From Fastidiosipila sp. (GTDB lineage: Bacteria; Bacillota; Clostridia; Saccharofermentanales; DTU023), in the NCBI GenBank assembly GCA_012837885.1, contig DUQI01000094.1:1-54053 (forward strand): a DNA stretch of 54,053 bases, read 5' to 3'. Below the pieces are notes generated by a model. The model was not told the DNA's origin, did no database searches, and was given only the letters and a program-made list of their open reading frames with translations. Positions 9,233 through 18,180 of the stretch are shown here, one piece after another (the first letter of the stretch is position 1; each line of letters opens with the position of its first letter). A program made the translations under genes and the position numbers.

Positions 9233-10327
9233 ATGAGGCAAAGAAAAATATCCATCCTATTGATCACCATGCTCGCAATCCTTCTCGCAGCATGCCAGCT
9301 GCAAATCGCGCCCTACGAACGACCGACGTCAACTAAGACGAGCGAAGTGACCGAGTCGGTGACACCGACCGAGATGGCGACCGACATAAGTCCTGCGCCG
9401 ACCGACACGAGTCCGGCACCGACCGACACGTATCCTCTGCACCGCTTTCTGGTGACCGACAAAAGTGACACGTTCTACGGCACGATCCTCACCTTGGCCG
9501 TGCTCGACACGAGACAGACGGCGCTCTTTCACTTGACAGCGACGCAGATTCCCGTGACCAAGGCGGATGAAAGTCCAGCCGATCTCTCTGAGATCGACGC
9601 CGGTGATATCGTCTTGCTGCCCTGGAACGGCGTGATGCGTGGCGAGCCACCGTACGCGCTGAGCGATGTGACAAACATTGTGCGAACCGATTCCGCGCGT
9701 ATGTCGACGTATCAGCTTCAGATTGTCGCTTCGCTGCCAAACGAAGCACTAGCATTCGACATCGAGAGCGGCGAGCTCTACACGATCCCGCGCGGCGCCT
9801 TTGAAAGCCAGAGCATCGAACCGAACCGTGGACTTCAACTCGCTATATTTACGAACGGCGATGTCATGGAGAGCTATCCGGCTCAGTTTTCCGGTGAACT
9901 GTTCATCGTTCCCGGCGACGAAACGCCGGACAAAATTGGTGCTCTGCCCGACGTGATCAGTGAAGCAATCGATGAAACGGACATCATCGGCCACGGCGCA
10001 CTCGACGTGGTCGGTCTCGATCTGGAAAAAGCCGATCTCAGCGAGAAGGAGCAAAGCGTTGTCTTGCACCTGATCGGCCTCACCTTCCCGGACGCCTACA
10101 TCCTCGCCGGCACGAGGCGTGCGTTAAAACAAAACGACATCATTAACTCGGAAAATCATTTTCCCGGTGTCTTTATCGCCCTGCGCGACGTAAAGTTCGA
10201 AGGCGATACGCTTCTCGCCAGTGTCCTGCTTTACGACGGAAACAAGGCACGTACCCACCGCTATCTGGTCACGGCCGTCTGGCAGGAGGGTAAATGGGAG
10301 GTCGCTTTCCCTGATACACCGTGGTGA
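9233..10327 (+). CDS. Putative lipoprotein of unknown function
   Basis: The 364-residue product begins with a lipoprotein signal peptide (basic MRQRK, hydrophobic stretch, lipobox LLAAC with Cys21), so it should be anchored to the outer face of the membrane. A Thr/Ser/Pro/Asp-rich spacer with two similar copies of PTDTSPAP follows (residues about 26-60). The remaining 300 residues are a soluble region I do not recognise. The start was chosen at 9233 because GAGG lies six bases upstream; an ATG-like start at 9197 would put extra residues before the signal peptide. It precedes the sugar ABC operon on the same strand, but a promoter-sized gap separates them. Confidence 0.7.
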   Translation: MRQRKISILLITMLAILLAACQLQIAPYERPTSTKTSEVTESVTPTEMATDISPAPTDTSPAPTDTYPLHRFLVTDKSDTFYGTILTLAVLDTRQTALFHLTATQIPVTKADESPADLSEIDAGDIVLLPWNGVMRGEPPYALSDVTNIVRTDSARMSTYQLQIVASLPNEALAFDIESGELYTIPRGAFESQSIEPNRGLQLAIFTNGDVMESYPAQFSGELFIVPGDETPDKIGALPDVISEAIDETDIIGHGALDVVGLDLEKADLSEKEQSVVLHLIGLTFPDAYILAGTRRALKQNDIINSENHFPGVFIALRDVKFEGDTLLASVLLYDGNKARTHRYLVTAVWQEGKWEVAFPDTPW

Positions 10328-10413
10328 AAAACACGACTTGTAACATATCCGACGAAAAAAGAGAAGCGCCTAATATCATAACCATAGCGTTTTCCTCATG
10401 TTATTATTAACAG

Positions 10414-10435
10414 TGGCAGCTGTTTTTACCTGCCA
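10414..10435 (+). promoter_or_regulatory. Inverted repeat ahead of the sugar-binding-protein gene
   Basis: TGGCAG (10414-10419) and CTGCCA (10430-10435) form a six-base inverted repeat with a ten-base T-rich loop, about 18 bases before the GGAGG ribosome site of the binding-protein gene. It could be an operator or an mRNA 5' hairpin. Nothing in the sequence decides between the two. Confidence 0.35.
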
Positions 10436-10462
10436 GCATGAAAAACATATTTGGAGGATACC

Positions 10463-12043
10463 ATGAGAAAACTACTCGCCTTGCTATTGGTGTTCGGCCT
10501 GTTGGTCGGCGTCGTGGCGTGTGCCGGAACGACTACACCGCAGACGACCGCGCCCGCGACCGATCCGGCTAAGACCGACGCACCAGAGACAGAGCCGACG
10601 GAAAAACCGACTGAAGCACCGACTGAGGAGCCGACGGAAGAGCCGACGGAGGAACCTTCGGAAGAACCGACCGAGGAGCCGACGGAAGAGGCTACCGAGG
10701 AGCCGACTGAGGAGCCGACCGAAGAACCGACTGAGGAGCCGACGGAGGAGCCGACGGAAGAGCCGACCGAGGAGCCGACGGAAGAACCGACTGAAGAAGC
10801 AACGGAGCCGGAAGACACTGATCCGGTCGTCGTCGACGGCGTCGAAGCCGAGATTTCAGTCCAGGTTGAAGAGGGCTGGGAGGCTTACTACGACGCAGCC
10901 ATCGAGCGCGTCCTGGCAAAGAATCCTGATTCCAAGATCAAGAAGATCGTCACCGGTGCCTTTGATCACCTCGACGTCATTGACCAGACCGACGCCACCA
11001 ATCCTGACGTTGCCGACGTCTTTGCGATCCCGGCAGACCGTCTCGCGGGACTACACAAAAATGACGTTCTGGCCGGTATCGACAGCCAGCGCATCGCCGA
11101 AACCGTAGGCGGCTTTGACGATTTTGACGCCGGTCTCGGCGGCAACTTCATGATCGAGGATGAGTACTTCTCATTCCCGATGAACATTGAAACCCTTATC
11201 CTGTTCGGCAACAAAGCGAACATCGAGGCCGCTGATCTCGACGTCGATTCAGCAGTCGAATTGATCGGCAATGAAGAGCAGGTTCTGATCCCGCTTTTCG
11301 ACGCCTGGTTCGGCGTCGCCCTGACGAACTCGGGTGAAATCGAGCTGCTCGGCAAGGACGATGACGGCAACTTGTTCTCCGACTTCACGCTTGAGTGGGA
11401 TGAACTGCCGGCAGAAAAACAAGCCACGGTCGAAGCCCTCTACGAATACTGGAAGTACAACAACGAAAACGACACCGCGCTGTTTGACTCGGAAGCCGGC
11501 GGCGCCTACATCGATGAGAAATTCGGTGCGGAAGAAGGCGCGAGCCTCCGCCTCGGCGGTCCGTGGGAAACGGGCTCGAACACTGAACGTGCTGGCGAAG
11601 ACAACCTCGTTGTCTACCCGATCTCCCAGGTCACCGTCGCCGGCAAGCCGTTGAGCCACTGGAAAGGCGGCTGGGGTCTGTCGATCAACGCCAGAGTGGA
11701 AGAAGATGAAGATCAGATGGAACTCGCCACGCAGCTGATTGAAGAGCTGATGGATCCCGACTACGCCGTCGACTTCTTCAAAGCCGCCGGTAAGATCATG
11801 GAGAACGTGCCGGTCGAAGTCTATCTTGAATCCGACCTGTCGGATTCCGACAAGGCTGTCATCGCCGCCGTGATCGAATCCTACGCCGACGCTCCGCTGC
11901 GTCCTCTCTTCGAGGAGTGGGGTCAGGTGTGGGACTCCTACAAGAACGCCGTGTTGTCCTGGAACAACGTCAAACCGGCGAACGTCGAGGAAGCCTATAA
12001 CGAGCTGAAAGCCAGCTTCGAAGCCATGATGGGAAACTTCTAA
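10463..12043 (+). CDS. Sugar ABC transporter substrate-binding lipoprotein (maltodextrin type)
   Basis: This 526-residue lipoprotein is the extracellular binding component of a maltose/oligosaccharide-type importer. It has a signal peptide ending in the lipobox VVAC (Cys21), a Thr-rich spacer, a long Thr-Glu-Glu-Pro repeat (about residues 44-115), then a family-1 solute-binding domain of about 400 residues with FSFPMNIETLILFGNK, LGGPWETGSN and HWKGGWGLSIN, typical of MalE-like proteins. The strong GGAGGA site fixes the start at 10463. Permease and ATPase genes follow after a terminator-like hairpin, which would allow more binding protein than membrane components. The acidic repeat probably acts as a stalk through the wall (inference). 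The exact sugar cannot be read from the sequence. Confidence 0.88.
   Translation: MRKLLALLLVFGLLVGVVACAGTTTPQTTAPATDPAKTDAPETEPTEKPTEAPTEEPTEEPTEEPSEEPTEEPTEEATEEPTEEPTEEPTEEPTEEPTEEPTEEPTEEPTEEATEPEDTDPVVVDGVEAEISVQVEEGWEAYYDAAIERVLAKNPDSKIKKIVTGAFDHLDVIDQTDATNPDVADVFAIPADRLAGLHKNDVLAGIDSQRIAETVGGFDDFDAGLGGNFMIEDEYFSFPMNIETLILFGNKANIEAADLDVDSAVELIGNEEQVLIPLFDAWFGVALTNSGEIELLGKDDDGNLFSDFTLEWDELPAEKQATVEALYEYWKYNNENDTALFDSEAGGAYIDEKFGAEEGASLRLGGPWETGSNTERAGEDNLVVYPISQVTVAGKPLSHWKGGWGLSINARVEEDEDQMELATQLIEELMDPDYAVDFFKAAGKIMENVPVEVYLESDLSDSDKAVIAAVIESYADAPLRPLFEEWGQVWDSYKNAVLSWNNVKPANVEEAYNELKASFEAMMGNF
10592..10806 (+). repeat. 12-base tandem repeat encoding Thr-Glu-Glu-Pro
   Basis: About 17 imperfect 12-base units of the type GA(G/A)GA(G/A)CCGAC(G/C) encode PTEEP repeats inside the binding-protein gene. 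Third positions vary while the amino acids stay the same, which points to selection on the protein rather than very recent slippage. The repeat also creates a false Ser-Val-Gly reading frame on the minus strand. Confidence 0.9.
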
Positions 12044-12068
12044 GTTAACCTTATCTAAGGCCTAAATC

Positions 12069-12103
12069 GGGGGCTGCCGCTAATGCGGCGGTCCCTTTTT
12101 TTG
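12069..12103 (+). terminator. Rho-independent terminator after the binding-protein gene
   Basis: GGGGGCTGCCGC and GCGGCGGTCCC form a GC-rich stem around TAAT, followed by seven T. It sits 26 bases after the binding-protein stop and before the permease genes, so it probably lets only part of transcription continue. Confidence 0.85.
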
Positions 12104-12215
12104 TTCCAGCATCGTTATAGATCCGTAACTAAACCGCTCATCTATGCACAGTCACAGAGAAGAACCATAATATTCTCTTTGTTTCTAGGTATAATAAGCG
12201 AAAGGTGTGTTTGTG

Positions 12216-12644
12216 ATGAAGTTTTTATTGGGCAAATCTTCTCTATATATCATTTTGATTTCGACGGCCGTTTTGGTTTTGTCGGATTCGCTCGATGCGC
12301 TGATGCGTGGCAAGGACAGTACACTGTTTGCCCGTTTCGCCGAAGCGAATCAAGGACTGGCCGTCGCCGATTATGTGGCACTCGACGCGATCTCGCTTTT
12401 GGCCGGCGTTCTGGTTCCCGTGACGTATGCCGTGTACCAGACGCTCTCCGTTCGTTTTTCCGGTCAATCGAGGATATCGCGCCTGATGTGGGGTGTGTTG
12501 TTGCTCGGCGCTTTTGTGCTCCGTGCCGTCGCCTTCGATCTGTCCTCAGTTTTCTACTTGATCTCCCTGGCCGCCTCCGGCGTCCTCTTTATAAACCATG
12601 TGATGATGAAATCCCAAGTAAACGGTGAAAGGAGCGAATCATGA
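12216..12644 (+). CDS. Small integral membrane protein in the sugar ABC operon
   Basis: I do not recognise this 142-residue protein. It has about four hydrophobic segments (residues about 8-24, 50-72, 88-106 and 112-130) and few charged residues, so it is a polytopic membrane protein. The ATG at 12216 is preceded by AAAGGTG; a GTG three codons earlier is possible. A good -10 hexamer TATAAT at 12190-12195 lies just upstream, without a clear -35, suggesting a second transcription start. The stop overlaps the start of the MalF-like gene (ATGA), so translation is coupled and a role with the transporter is likely. Confidence 0.72.
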   Translation: MKFLLGKSSLYIILISTAVLVLSDSLDALMRGKDSTLFARFAEANQGLAVADYVALDAISLLAGVLVPVTYAVYQTLSVRFSGQSRISRLMWGVLLLGAFVLRAVAFDLSSVFYLISLAASGVLFINHVMMKSQVNGERSES

Positions 12645-14695
12645 AAGTGCCGCTTCAACTGTATGACGATGTCGGTCGCGTCTATCCCAGAAAGAACCTC
12701 TATCTGAGGGATCTGGCCGCCGCGCAGGCGGACGGGGACAAAGCTGCCGCCAGGCAGATACGTGCCGGACGCGCCACCCATCCTCATACGCTCCAGCTCG
12801 AGGCGTATGAAAAAGAAAAGAAGGCGTTTTTTGCCGTCCTGCCGAAAGTCCTAGAGGCCGAATGGGAAAAGGCCGAGGCGTTTGACGATCCGGTGCTGCA
12901 ACGACTCGAAAAAAGCCTGATCCGACAGCGAGAACTCGCGAAGTTCTATACGCCGTATGTCGATCTGTCCTACGAGGCTGAGTACGAGGCCAAGAAAGCG
13001 ACCTTGATGATCAATCGGTTGCCGGTGATGATCGACAAGCGGAAAAAGCTGCTCGCCGAACTGCGCCAGGCGAAAGCCGAAGCCGAAAGAATTGATCCGA
13101 CCGATCAGACGGCGGCTCAGACAGCCTTCAATACAAGAAAGGAAGAGATCCGACGCCTCACGGTCAAGAAAAACCAGGATCTGCGCTCTCTGGCAAAACA
13201 AGGTCAGATTTCGAAAAAGGCCGTTAAACAGGGTATTGTCTCCAACAACAAGGAAGCAAATGTCCTGATTCAGGCGGAAAAAATGAAACTGCCGAGTGAA
13301 TACAGCAAGGATCTGATCGCGAATCTGAAACATCAGTTGACGCAAGGGTTCAAAGATCAGGAGATGCTGTTGCAAGACGAGTTGTCCGATATCGCACGCA
13401 CGACGCCGACCGAAGTCGAACCGGGGCCGCCCTGGAAGTATCTCGTCACCGCTCCGATTCCGGGTTTAGGCCAACTGCTGAACGGCCAGCCGATTAAAGC
13501 GCTCTGGTTCTTCCTCGGCGCGCTCTTCACGTTCTTGGTCGCGATCCCCTACGCGCTCGGCTACGGTAACTACCGGGGCGACGGCATCGCCGGCTTGATC
13601 ACTTTGGCTGAAGGAGGCAAACGCCTCGATCGTTCGATCATCTTTATGATCGAAGGCATAATCGCGATCTTCCTGATCCTCTTCGCTTTGGTCATCTACC
13701 TGCTTTCGATCCGCGATGTCTACAAAGTCGAGAGGGATCAGAAAAGAGGCATCCGGCCGAAGAACCGATTCGAAGTGAAACGTACGTCGGCGACGAAAGG
13801 TTTCCCCTATAAAGTCTCGGTGCCGGCCCTGATCCTGATCACCTTCATCGTGCTGGTGCCGATCGTCACGGCGCTGCTTCTCTCTTTCACGAATAACGAT
13901 CCGCAGCATCAGTCGAAGTTCACCTGGGTCGGGCTGCAAAACTATGCGACGATCTTCACGGGACACGGCATGGTCGGCTCCGTATTCTGGCGCATCCTCG
14001 GTTGGACCGTCATCTGGACGATCACGGCGACGACCCTGACGATCCTTGTCGGTTTCATGCTGGCGCTTCTCGTCAACAACGACCGGGTGAAAGGCAAGCG
14101 TTTTTTCCGTACGATCTATATCCTGCCCTGGGCCGTGCCGGCCTTCATCACGATCATGTTCTTTTCGATCATGGCGGCGCCCGGCGGCTTTTTCTCGCAA
14201 TTTCTCACACCGCTCTTCGGTACGACGGTCAACATCAAGCACGATCCTGCCTTAACCAGGATCGCCCTGATCCTGATCCAGACCTGGTGCGGCAGCGCCT
14301 ATGTCTTCTTATTGACGACCGGTGTCTTGCAGGCGATCCCATCCGATCTCTACGAAGCGGCAAAGATCGACGGCGCGAACGCGAGACAGCGTCTGACGGC
14401 GATTACCTTGCCGCTCGTCTTATTCCAGACGGGGCCGCTTCTGATTAATCAATACACGTTTAACTTCAACAACTACACGATCATCAGGCTGTTCAACGAT
14501 GGTGGACCACCCCAGCCTACCACCTATGGTAATCTGGCCGGCACCTCCGATCTCTTGATCTCCTACATCTTCAAACTGACGATGGAAAACCAGCATCAGG
14601 CACTCGGGGCGGCGATCGCCATCCTTATCTCTCTCGGTTTGATGATCGTCGCCTTCATCGGCTACCGGCGCACCGCCGCATTCAGGGAGAATTGA
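12641..14695 (+). CDS. MalF-like sugar ABC permease with large N-terminal extension
   Basis: The C-terminal 290 residues are a MalF-type permease: the helix block starts at FPYKVSVPALILITFIVLVPI and contains the EAA loop LYEAAKIDGANARQRLTAITLPLV, which docks on the ATPase. The 684-residue protein is far longer than the usual 290-500. Residues 1 to about 250 are a charged, Lys/Glu/Ala-rich helical, probably cytoplasmic coiled-coil region. Next comes an extra pair of membrane segments beginning TAPIPGLGQLLNGQPIKALWF, resembling the GxGQ-NG start of TM2-like domains, and a third extra helix. The extension has no recognised catalytic motif. malG starts one base after its stop. Confidence 0.9.
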   Translation: MKVPLQLYDDVGRVYPRKNLYLRDLAAAQADGDKAAARQIRAGRATHPHTLQLEAYEKEKKAFFAVLPKVLEAEWEKAEAFDDPVLQRLEKSLIRQRELAKFYTPYVDLSYEAEYEAKKATLMINRLPVMIDKRKKLLAELRQAKAEAERIDPTDQTAAQTAFNTRKEEIRRLTVKKNQDLRSLAKQGQISKKAVKQGIVSNNKEANVLIQAEKMKLPSEYSKDLIANLKHQLTQGFKDQEMLLQDELSDIARTTPTEVEPGPPWKYLVTAPIPGLGQLLNGQPIKALWFFLGALFTFLVAIPYALGYGNYRGDGIAGLITLAEGGKRLDRSIIFMIEGIIAIFLILFALVIYLLSIRDVYKVERDQKRGIRPKNRFEVKRTSATKGFPYKVSVPALILITFIVLVPIVTALLLSFTNNDPQHQSKFTWVGLQNYATIFTGHGMVGSVFWRILGWTVIWTITATTLTILVGFMLALLVNNDRVKGKRFFRTIYILPWAVPAFITIMFFSIMAAPGGFFSQFLTPLFGTTVNIKHDPALTRIALILIQTWCGSAYVFLLTTGVLQAIPSDLYEAAKIDGANARQRLTAITLPLVLFQTGPLLINQYTFNFNNYTIIRLFNDGGPPQPTTYGNLAGTSDLLISYIFKLTMENQHQALGAAIAILISLGLMIVAFIGYRRTAAFREN

Positions 14696-14696
14696 T

Positions 14697-15605
14697 ATGG
14701 CTGTTTCAAATCGCGAACTTAAGAAAAAAGGCGGCGATCTCTATCTGTCGGATAAACCGCCACTGACCACGGCCGGTAAGGTTGGGCTCGGTTTCACCTA
14801 CGTGATCCTGATCGTCTTCGTCCTGATCATCCTCTGGCCGATCTATCAGATCATCGTCAACTCGTTCAACGGGGCGCAGGCCAGAAACATCATCATCGGC
14901 GGCGACTTCCAGTTCTCCTTAAAGAATTTCGAGTATCTGTTCAACCGCACGAATTATCTGCACTGGGTCAAAAACACGATCTTCATCGGCGTCGTGACCG
15001 CGATCATCACGGTGATCATCGTGTCCTTCACCGGTTATGCCTTCTCACGCTTTCGTTTCAAAGGCAAACGCATGTCGCTTCTTCTGATCATGTTGATTCA
15101 GGTGATCCCGACCTTTGCCGGCATCACGGCCTACTTCACCTTGCATCAGATCATCGTCGGGGTGGTACCGTTCTTTTCAAGGCAGATGCTCCTGATCCTG
15201 ATCTACGCCGGCGGCGGCATCGCCTCGAACACCTTCATCCTTAAAGGCTATATGGATTCGATCTCGCCTGAACTCGATGAAGCGGCGCATATCGACGGCA
15301 GCTCGAATATGCAGACGTATCGCCTGATCATCATGCCACTCGTGCGGCCGATGCTGGCGATCATCGCGCTCTGGTCGTTTATCATCCCGTTCCTCGACTA
15401 TATGCTGCCCAGTATTCTTTTGAACAATTCTCAGGATTACACGCTGGCGACAGGGCTTTTCACCCTGATCAACGACCCGCGTACGATGCATCAACCGGCG
15501 TTTGCGGCCGGCGGCCTTTTGACCGCCATCCCGATCGTCGCTTTCTTCATGCTCTTGCAAAATCAACTCGTCTCCGGCCTCGCCGCCGGGTCGGTGAAAG
15601 GTTAG
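14697..15605 (+). CDS. MalG-like sugar ABC permease
   Basis: The second membrane subunit of the importer, 302 residues with six predicted membrane helices. The EAA loop (SPELDEAAHIDGSSNMQTYRLIIMPLVRPM) near residues 190-220 contacts the ATPase. It follows the MalF-like gene with almost no gap and the ATPase gene starts nine bases after its end. The C-terminal GLAAGSVKG is the typical MalG ending. Substrate is presumably an oligosaccharide. Confidence 0.93.
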   Translation: MAVSNRELKKKGGDLYLSDKPPLTTAGKVGLGFTYVILIVFVLIILWPIYQIIVNSFNGAQARNIIIGGDFQFSLKNFEYLFNRTNYLHWVKNTIFIGVVTAIITVIIVSFTGYAFSRFRFKGKRMSLLLIMLIQVIPTFAGITAYFTLHQIIVGVVPFFSRQMLLILIYAGGGIASNTFILKGYMDSISPELDEAAHIDGSSNMQTYRLIIMPLVRPMLAIIALWSFIIPFLDYMLPSILLNNSQDYTLATGLFTLINDPRTMHQPAFAAGGLLTAIPIVAFFMLLQNQLVSGLAAGSVKG

Positions 15606-15614
15606 GTACACGCT

Positions 15615-16709
15615 ATGAAAGTATCCATGGTCAATCTCGGTAAAAAATACGAAGGGCGCGAGAACTTCACGATCCGCGGCATCAATTTGGAGATCGAGGA
15701 CAAATCGTTTTGTGTCATCCTGGGACCTTCCGGTTGCGGCAAATCGACCTTACTCAGAATGGTCGCCGGACTGAACTCGATCACCGAAGGTGAACTCTAC
15801 TTCGGCGACCGCCTGATCAACAAGGTCGAACCGAAGGATCGGGACATCGCGATGGTCTTTCAGTCGTACGCGCTCTATCCTCACATGACGGTGTACGACA
15901 ATATCGCCTTTTCACTGAAGATGAGAAAAGAGCGAAAACAGGTGATTCACCACCGCGTGATGGAAGCGGCCAAGGTGTTGCAGCTGGAAGAGTATCTCTA
16001 CTCGAAACCGTCCGACATCTCGGGCGGACAGCGTCAGCGCGTCGCACTCGGCCGGGCGATGGTCAGAAAACCACAGGTCTTCTTAATGGACGAACCGCTC
16101 TCCAACCTCGACGCCAAGCTCAGAGAGCAGATGAGAATTGAGCTCGTGCGTCTCCATAAGCGGCTCGAGACGACCTCGATCTACGTCACCCACGACCAGG
16201 CCGAAGCGATGACGATGGCCGACCGCATCGTCTTACTCGATCAGGGCAAGATTCAACAAAACGGCGCTCCCTCCGATCTTTACAACCGACCGGCTAATCT
16301 TTTCGTCGCCAAGTTCATCGGCTCACCGACGATCAACATCTTCCACGGCAAGATCGATCACGATCTGTTCACCTCCGATTCAGGACAGGTGAAGATCCGG
16401 TTAAATGAAAAGGACACCGAAGCCGTCAAGGAACATCAGGGGAAAGACGTGTACGTCGGCATCCGCTCGGAACGCTTCATCCCGGGGACGCAACTGACCG
16501 ACGGTATCGCCGCGATCGAGGCGACGATCGACGTGATCGAGAATCTCGGCAAGGAACAAAGCCTCGTCGTCAAACTGCCTGATCAAACGGAGCTTGTCAT
16601 GACCATGCCGGGACACTTACAATTCGGAATGGATGAAGCGCACACGTTCGGCATCGATCCGAACGCCCTGCACATCTTTGACGGAGAGACCGAAGAGCGA
16701 CTCAACTGA
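15615..16709 (+). CDS. Sugar ABC transporter ATPase (MalK/MsmX/UgpC family)
   Basis: This 364-residue protein powers the importer. Walker A is GPSGCGKST (about residues 37-45), the Q-loop AMVFQSYALYPHMTV, the signature ISGGQRQRVALGRAMVR, Walker B VFLMDEPLSNLDAKLR, and the H-loop YVTHDQAEAMTMAD. The C-terminal 120 residues form the TOBE/regulatory domain found in MalK and MsmX. All catalytic residues are present. Such ATPases often serve several importers in Gram-positive bacteria, so it may not be dedicated to the adjacent permeases. It lies directly upstream of pyruvate kinase. Confidence 0.93.
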   Translation: MKVSMVNLGKKYEGRENFTIRGINLEIEDKSFCVILGPSGCGKSTLLRMVAGLNSITEGELYFGDRLINKVEPKDRDIAMVFQSYALYPHMTVYDNIAFSLKMRKERKQVIHHRVMEAAKVLQLEEYLYSKPSDISGGQRQRVALGRAMVRKPQVFLMDEPLSNLDAKLREQMRIELVRLHKRLETTSIYVTHDQAEAMTMADRIVLLDQGKIQQNGAPSDLYNRPANLFVAKFIGSPTINIFHGKIDHDLFTSDSGQVKIRLNEKDTEAVKEHQGKDVYVGIRSERFIPGTQLTDGIAAIEATIDVIENLGKEQSLVVKLPDQTELVMTMPGHLQFGMDEAHTFGIDPNALHIFDGETEERLN

Positions 16710-16744
16710 TGTCGCAAAGCGGTCCGGAAAGGAACGACAACCAC

Positions 16745-18175
16745 ATGCGAAAGACAAAAATTGTCTGTACGATCGGACCGGCTGTCGATGAGGAAAACAC
16801 CTTAAAATTGTTGATGGAGGCGGGCATGGACGTTGCCCGCCTTAACTTTTCCCACGGCACCCTGGAGGAGCACAAAGCGAGAATCGAAAGGATCAAAAAA
16901 GTCAGAAATGAGCTGAACCTTCCGATCCCGATCATACTCGACACGAAAGGTCCGGAGATAAGGACGGGACTTTTAGAACAAAATCCGACTGAGCTTTCAG
17001 TCGGCGACCGCTTCACGCTCTATACCGAGGAAAAACTCGGGAACAAGGACGGCGTGTCGGTCACCTACCCCTACTTGAACGAAGACGTCTCGGTCGGTAC
17101 CCACATTCTGATCGATGACGGCCTGATCGAGCTGATCGTCGAAGCGATCGACGGCAACGACGTGATCACGTCCGTCTTGAACGGCGGACCGCTCGGCAAT
17201 CGAAAGAGTATCAATCTGCCGAATACGGCGACCAGACTTCCGTCCCTCAGTGATAAGGACATCGCGGATATCGAATTCGGCGTCAAACACGAGGTCGATT
17301 TCATCGCCGCCTCCTTCGTCCGAAACGGCCAGGCGATCGATGTGATCCGTGACATACTGGCAGACTTAGGCGCACCCGAGATAAGGATTATCGCGAAGAT
17401 CGAAAATCAGGAGGGACTCGACAACATCGAAGAGATCCTCGATAGAGCCGACGCTCTGATGGTAGCCAGAGGCGACATGGGCGTCGAGATACCGATGGAG
17501 CAGGTACCGGCGATCCAAAAAGAGTTGATCCGCATGTGCTACATGATCGGCAAACCGTGCATCACGGCGACCCAGATGCTCGACTCGATGATGCGTAATC
17601 CGAGGCCGACGAGGGCCGAAGTATCGGACGTCGCGAACGCGATCATCGACGGTACGTCGGCGATCATGCTGTCGGGCGAGACGGCTGCCGGCTTATACCC
17701 GATCGAGGCGGTCAAAACGATGGATCGGGTCGCACTCGCGACCGAGACGACGATCGACTACTGGGATCAATTCGACAAGGAGACGTATGACCTGAAAAAG
17801 AACGTCTCAAATGCGATCTCCCACGCCGCCTGCATCACGGCGCGAGATCTCGATGCGAAGGCGATCGTGCCGATGACCTACAGTGGCGACACCGCGCGTC
17901 TCATTTCGCGTTTCCGCCCGGACAGCCCGATCCTCGCATTCACCGTGTCGCCGCGATCGCAGCGCCAGCTGAACCTGAGCTGGGGGGTCACCCCGGCCCT
18001 GATCGATGTCGTGTTTGACACCGACGCCGTATTTGAACAGGGGATCAGAGCCGCACAAAGTCTGATCGATTTGCATCAAGACGATATCCTGATTCTGGCC
18101 GGTGGCACACCGGTCGGTATGTCGGGCACGACGAACGCGATCAAGGTTCACGTCGTCGACGAAAATGAAAAATGA
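16745..18175 (+). CDS. pyk: Pyruvate kinase
   Basis: Pyruvate kinase converts phosphoenolpyruvate and ADP to pyruvate and ATP. The protein starts MRKTKIVCTIGPA, the canonical beginning, so I prefer the ATG at 16745 (AAGGA upstream) over the ATG at 16709 that overlaps the ATPase stop and would add twelve residues. Substrate and metal motifs are intact: NFSHG, DTKGPEIRTG, MVARGDMGVEIP, and TATQMLDSM. The extra C-terminal PEP-utiliser domain of Bacillus enzymes is absent (476 residues). It is apparently the last gene of the sugar import operon. A terminator follows at 18208-18241. Confidence 0.96.
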   Translation: MRKTKIVCTIGPAVDEENTLKLLMEAGMDVARLNFSHGTLEEHKARIERIKKVRNELNLPIPIILDTKGPEIRTGLLEQNPTELSVGDRFTLYTEEKLGNKDGVSVTYPYLNEDVSVGTHILIDDGLIELIVEAIDGNDVITSVLNGGPLGNRKSINLPNTATRLPSLSDKDIADIEFGVKHEVDFIAASFVRNGQAIDVIRDILADLGAPEIRIIAKIENQEGLDNIEEILDRADALMVARGDMGVEIPMEQVPAIQKELIRMCYMIGKPCITATQMLDSMMRNPRPTRAEVSDVANAIIDGTSAIMLSGETAAGLYPIEAVKTMDRVALATETTIDYWDQFDKETYDLKKNVSNAISHAACITARDLDAKAIVPMTYSGDTARLISRFRPDSPILAFTVSPRSQRQLNLSWGVTPALIDVVFDTDAVFEQGIRAAQSLIDLHQDDILILAGGTPVGMSGTTNAIKVHVVDENEK

Positions 18176-18180
18176 CGTAA

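Noticed and set aside
10592-10806. CRISPR-like repeat array
   Set aside because: The units are 12 bases, contiguous, without spacers, and in frame with an exported protein.
10426-10818. Minus-strand Ser-Val-Gly repeat protein
   Set aside because: It is the complement of the Thr-Glu-Glu-Pro repeat; no ribosome site and no homology.
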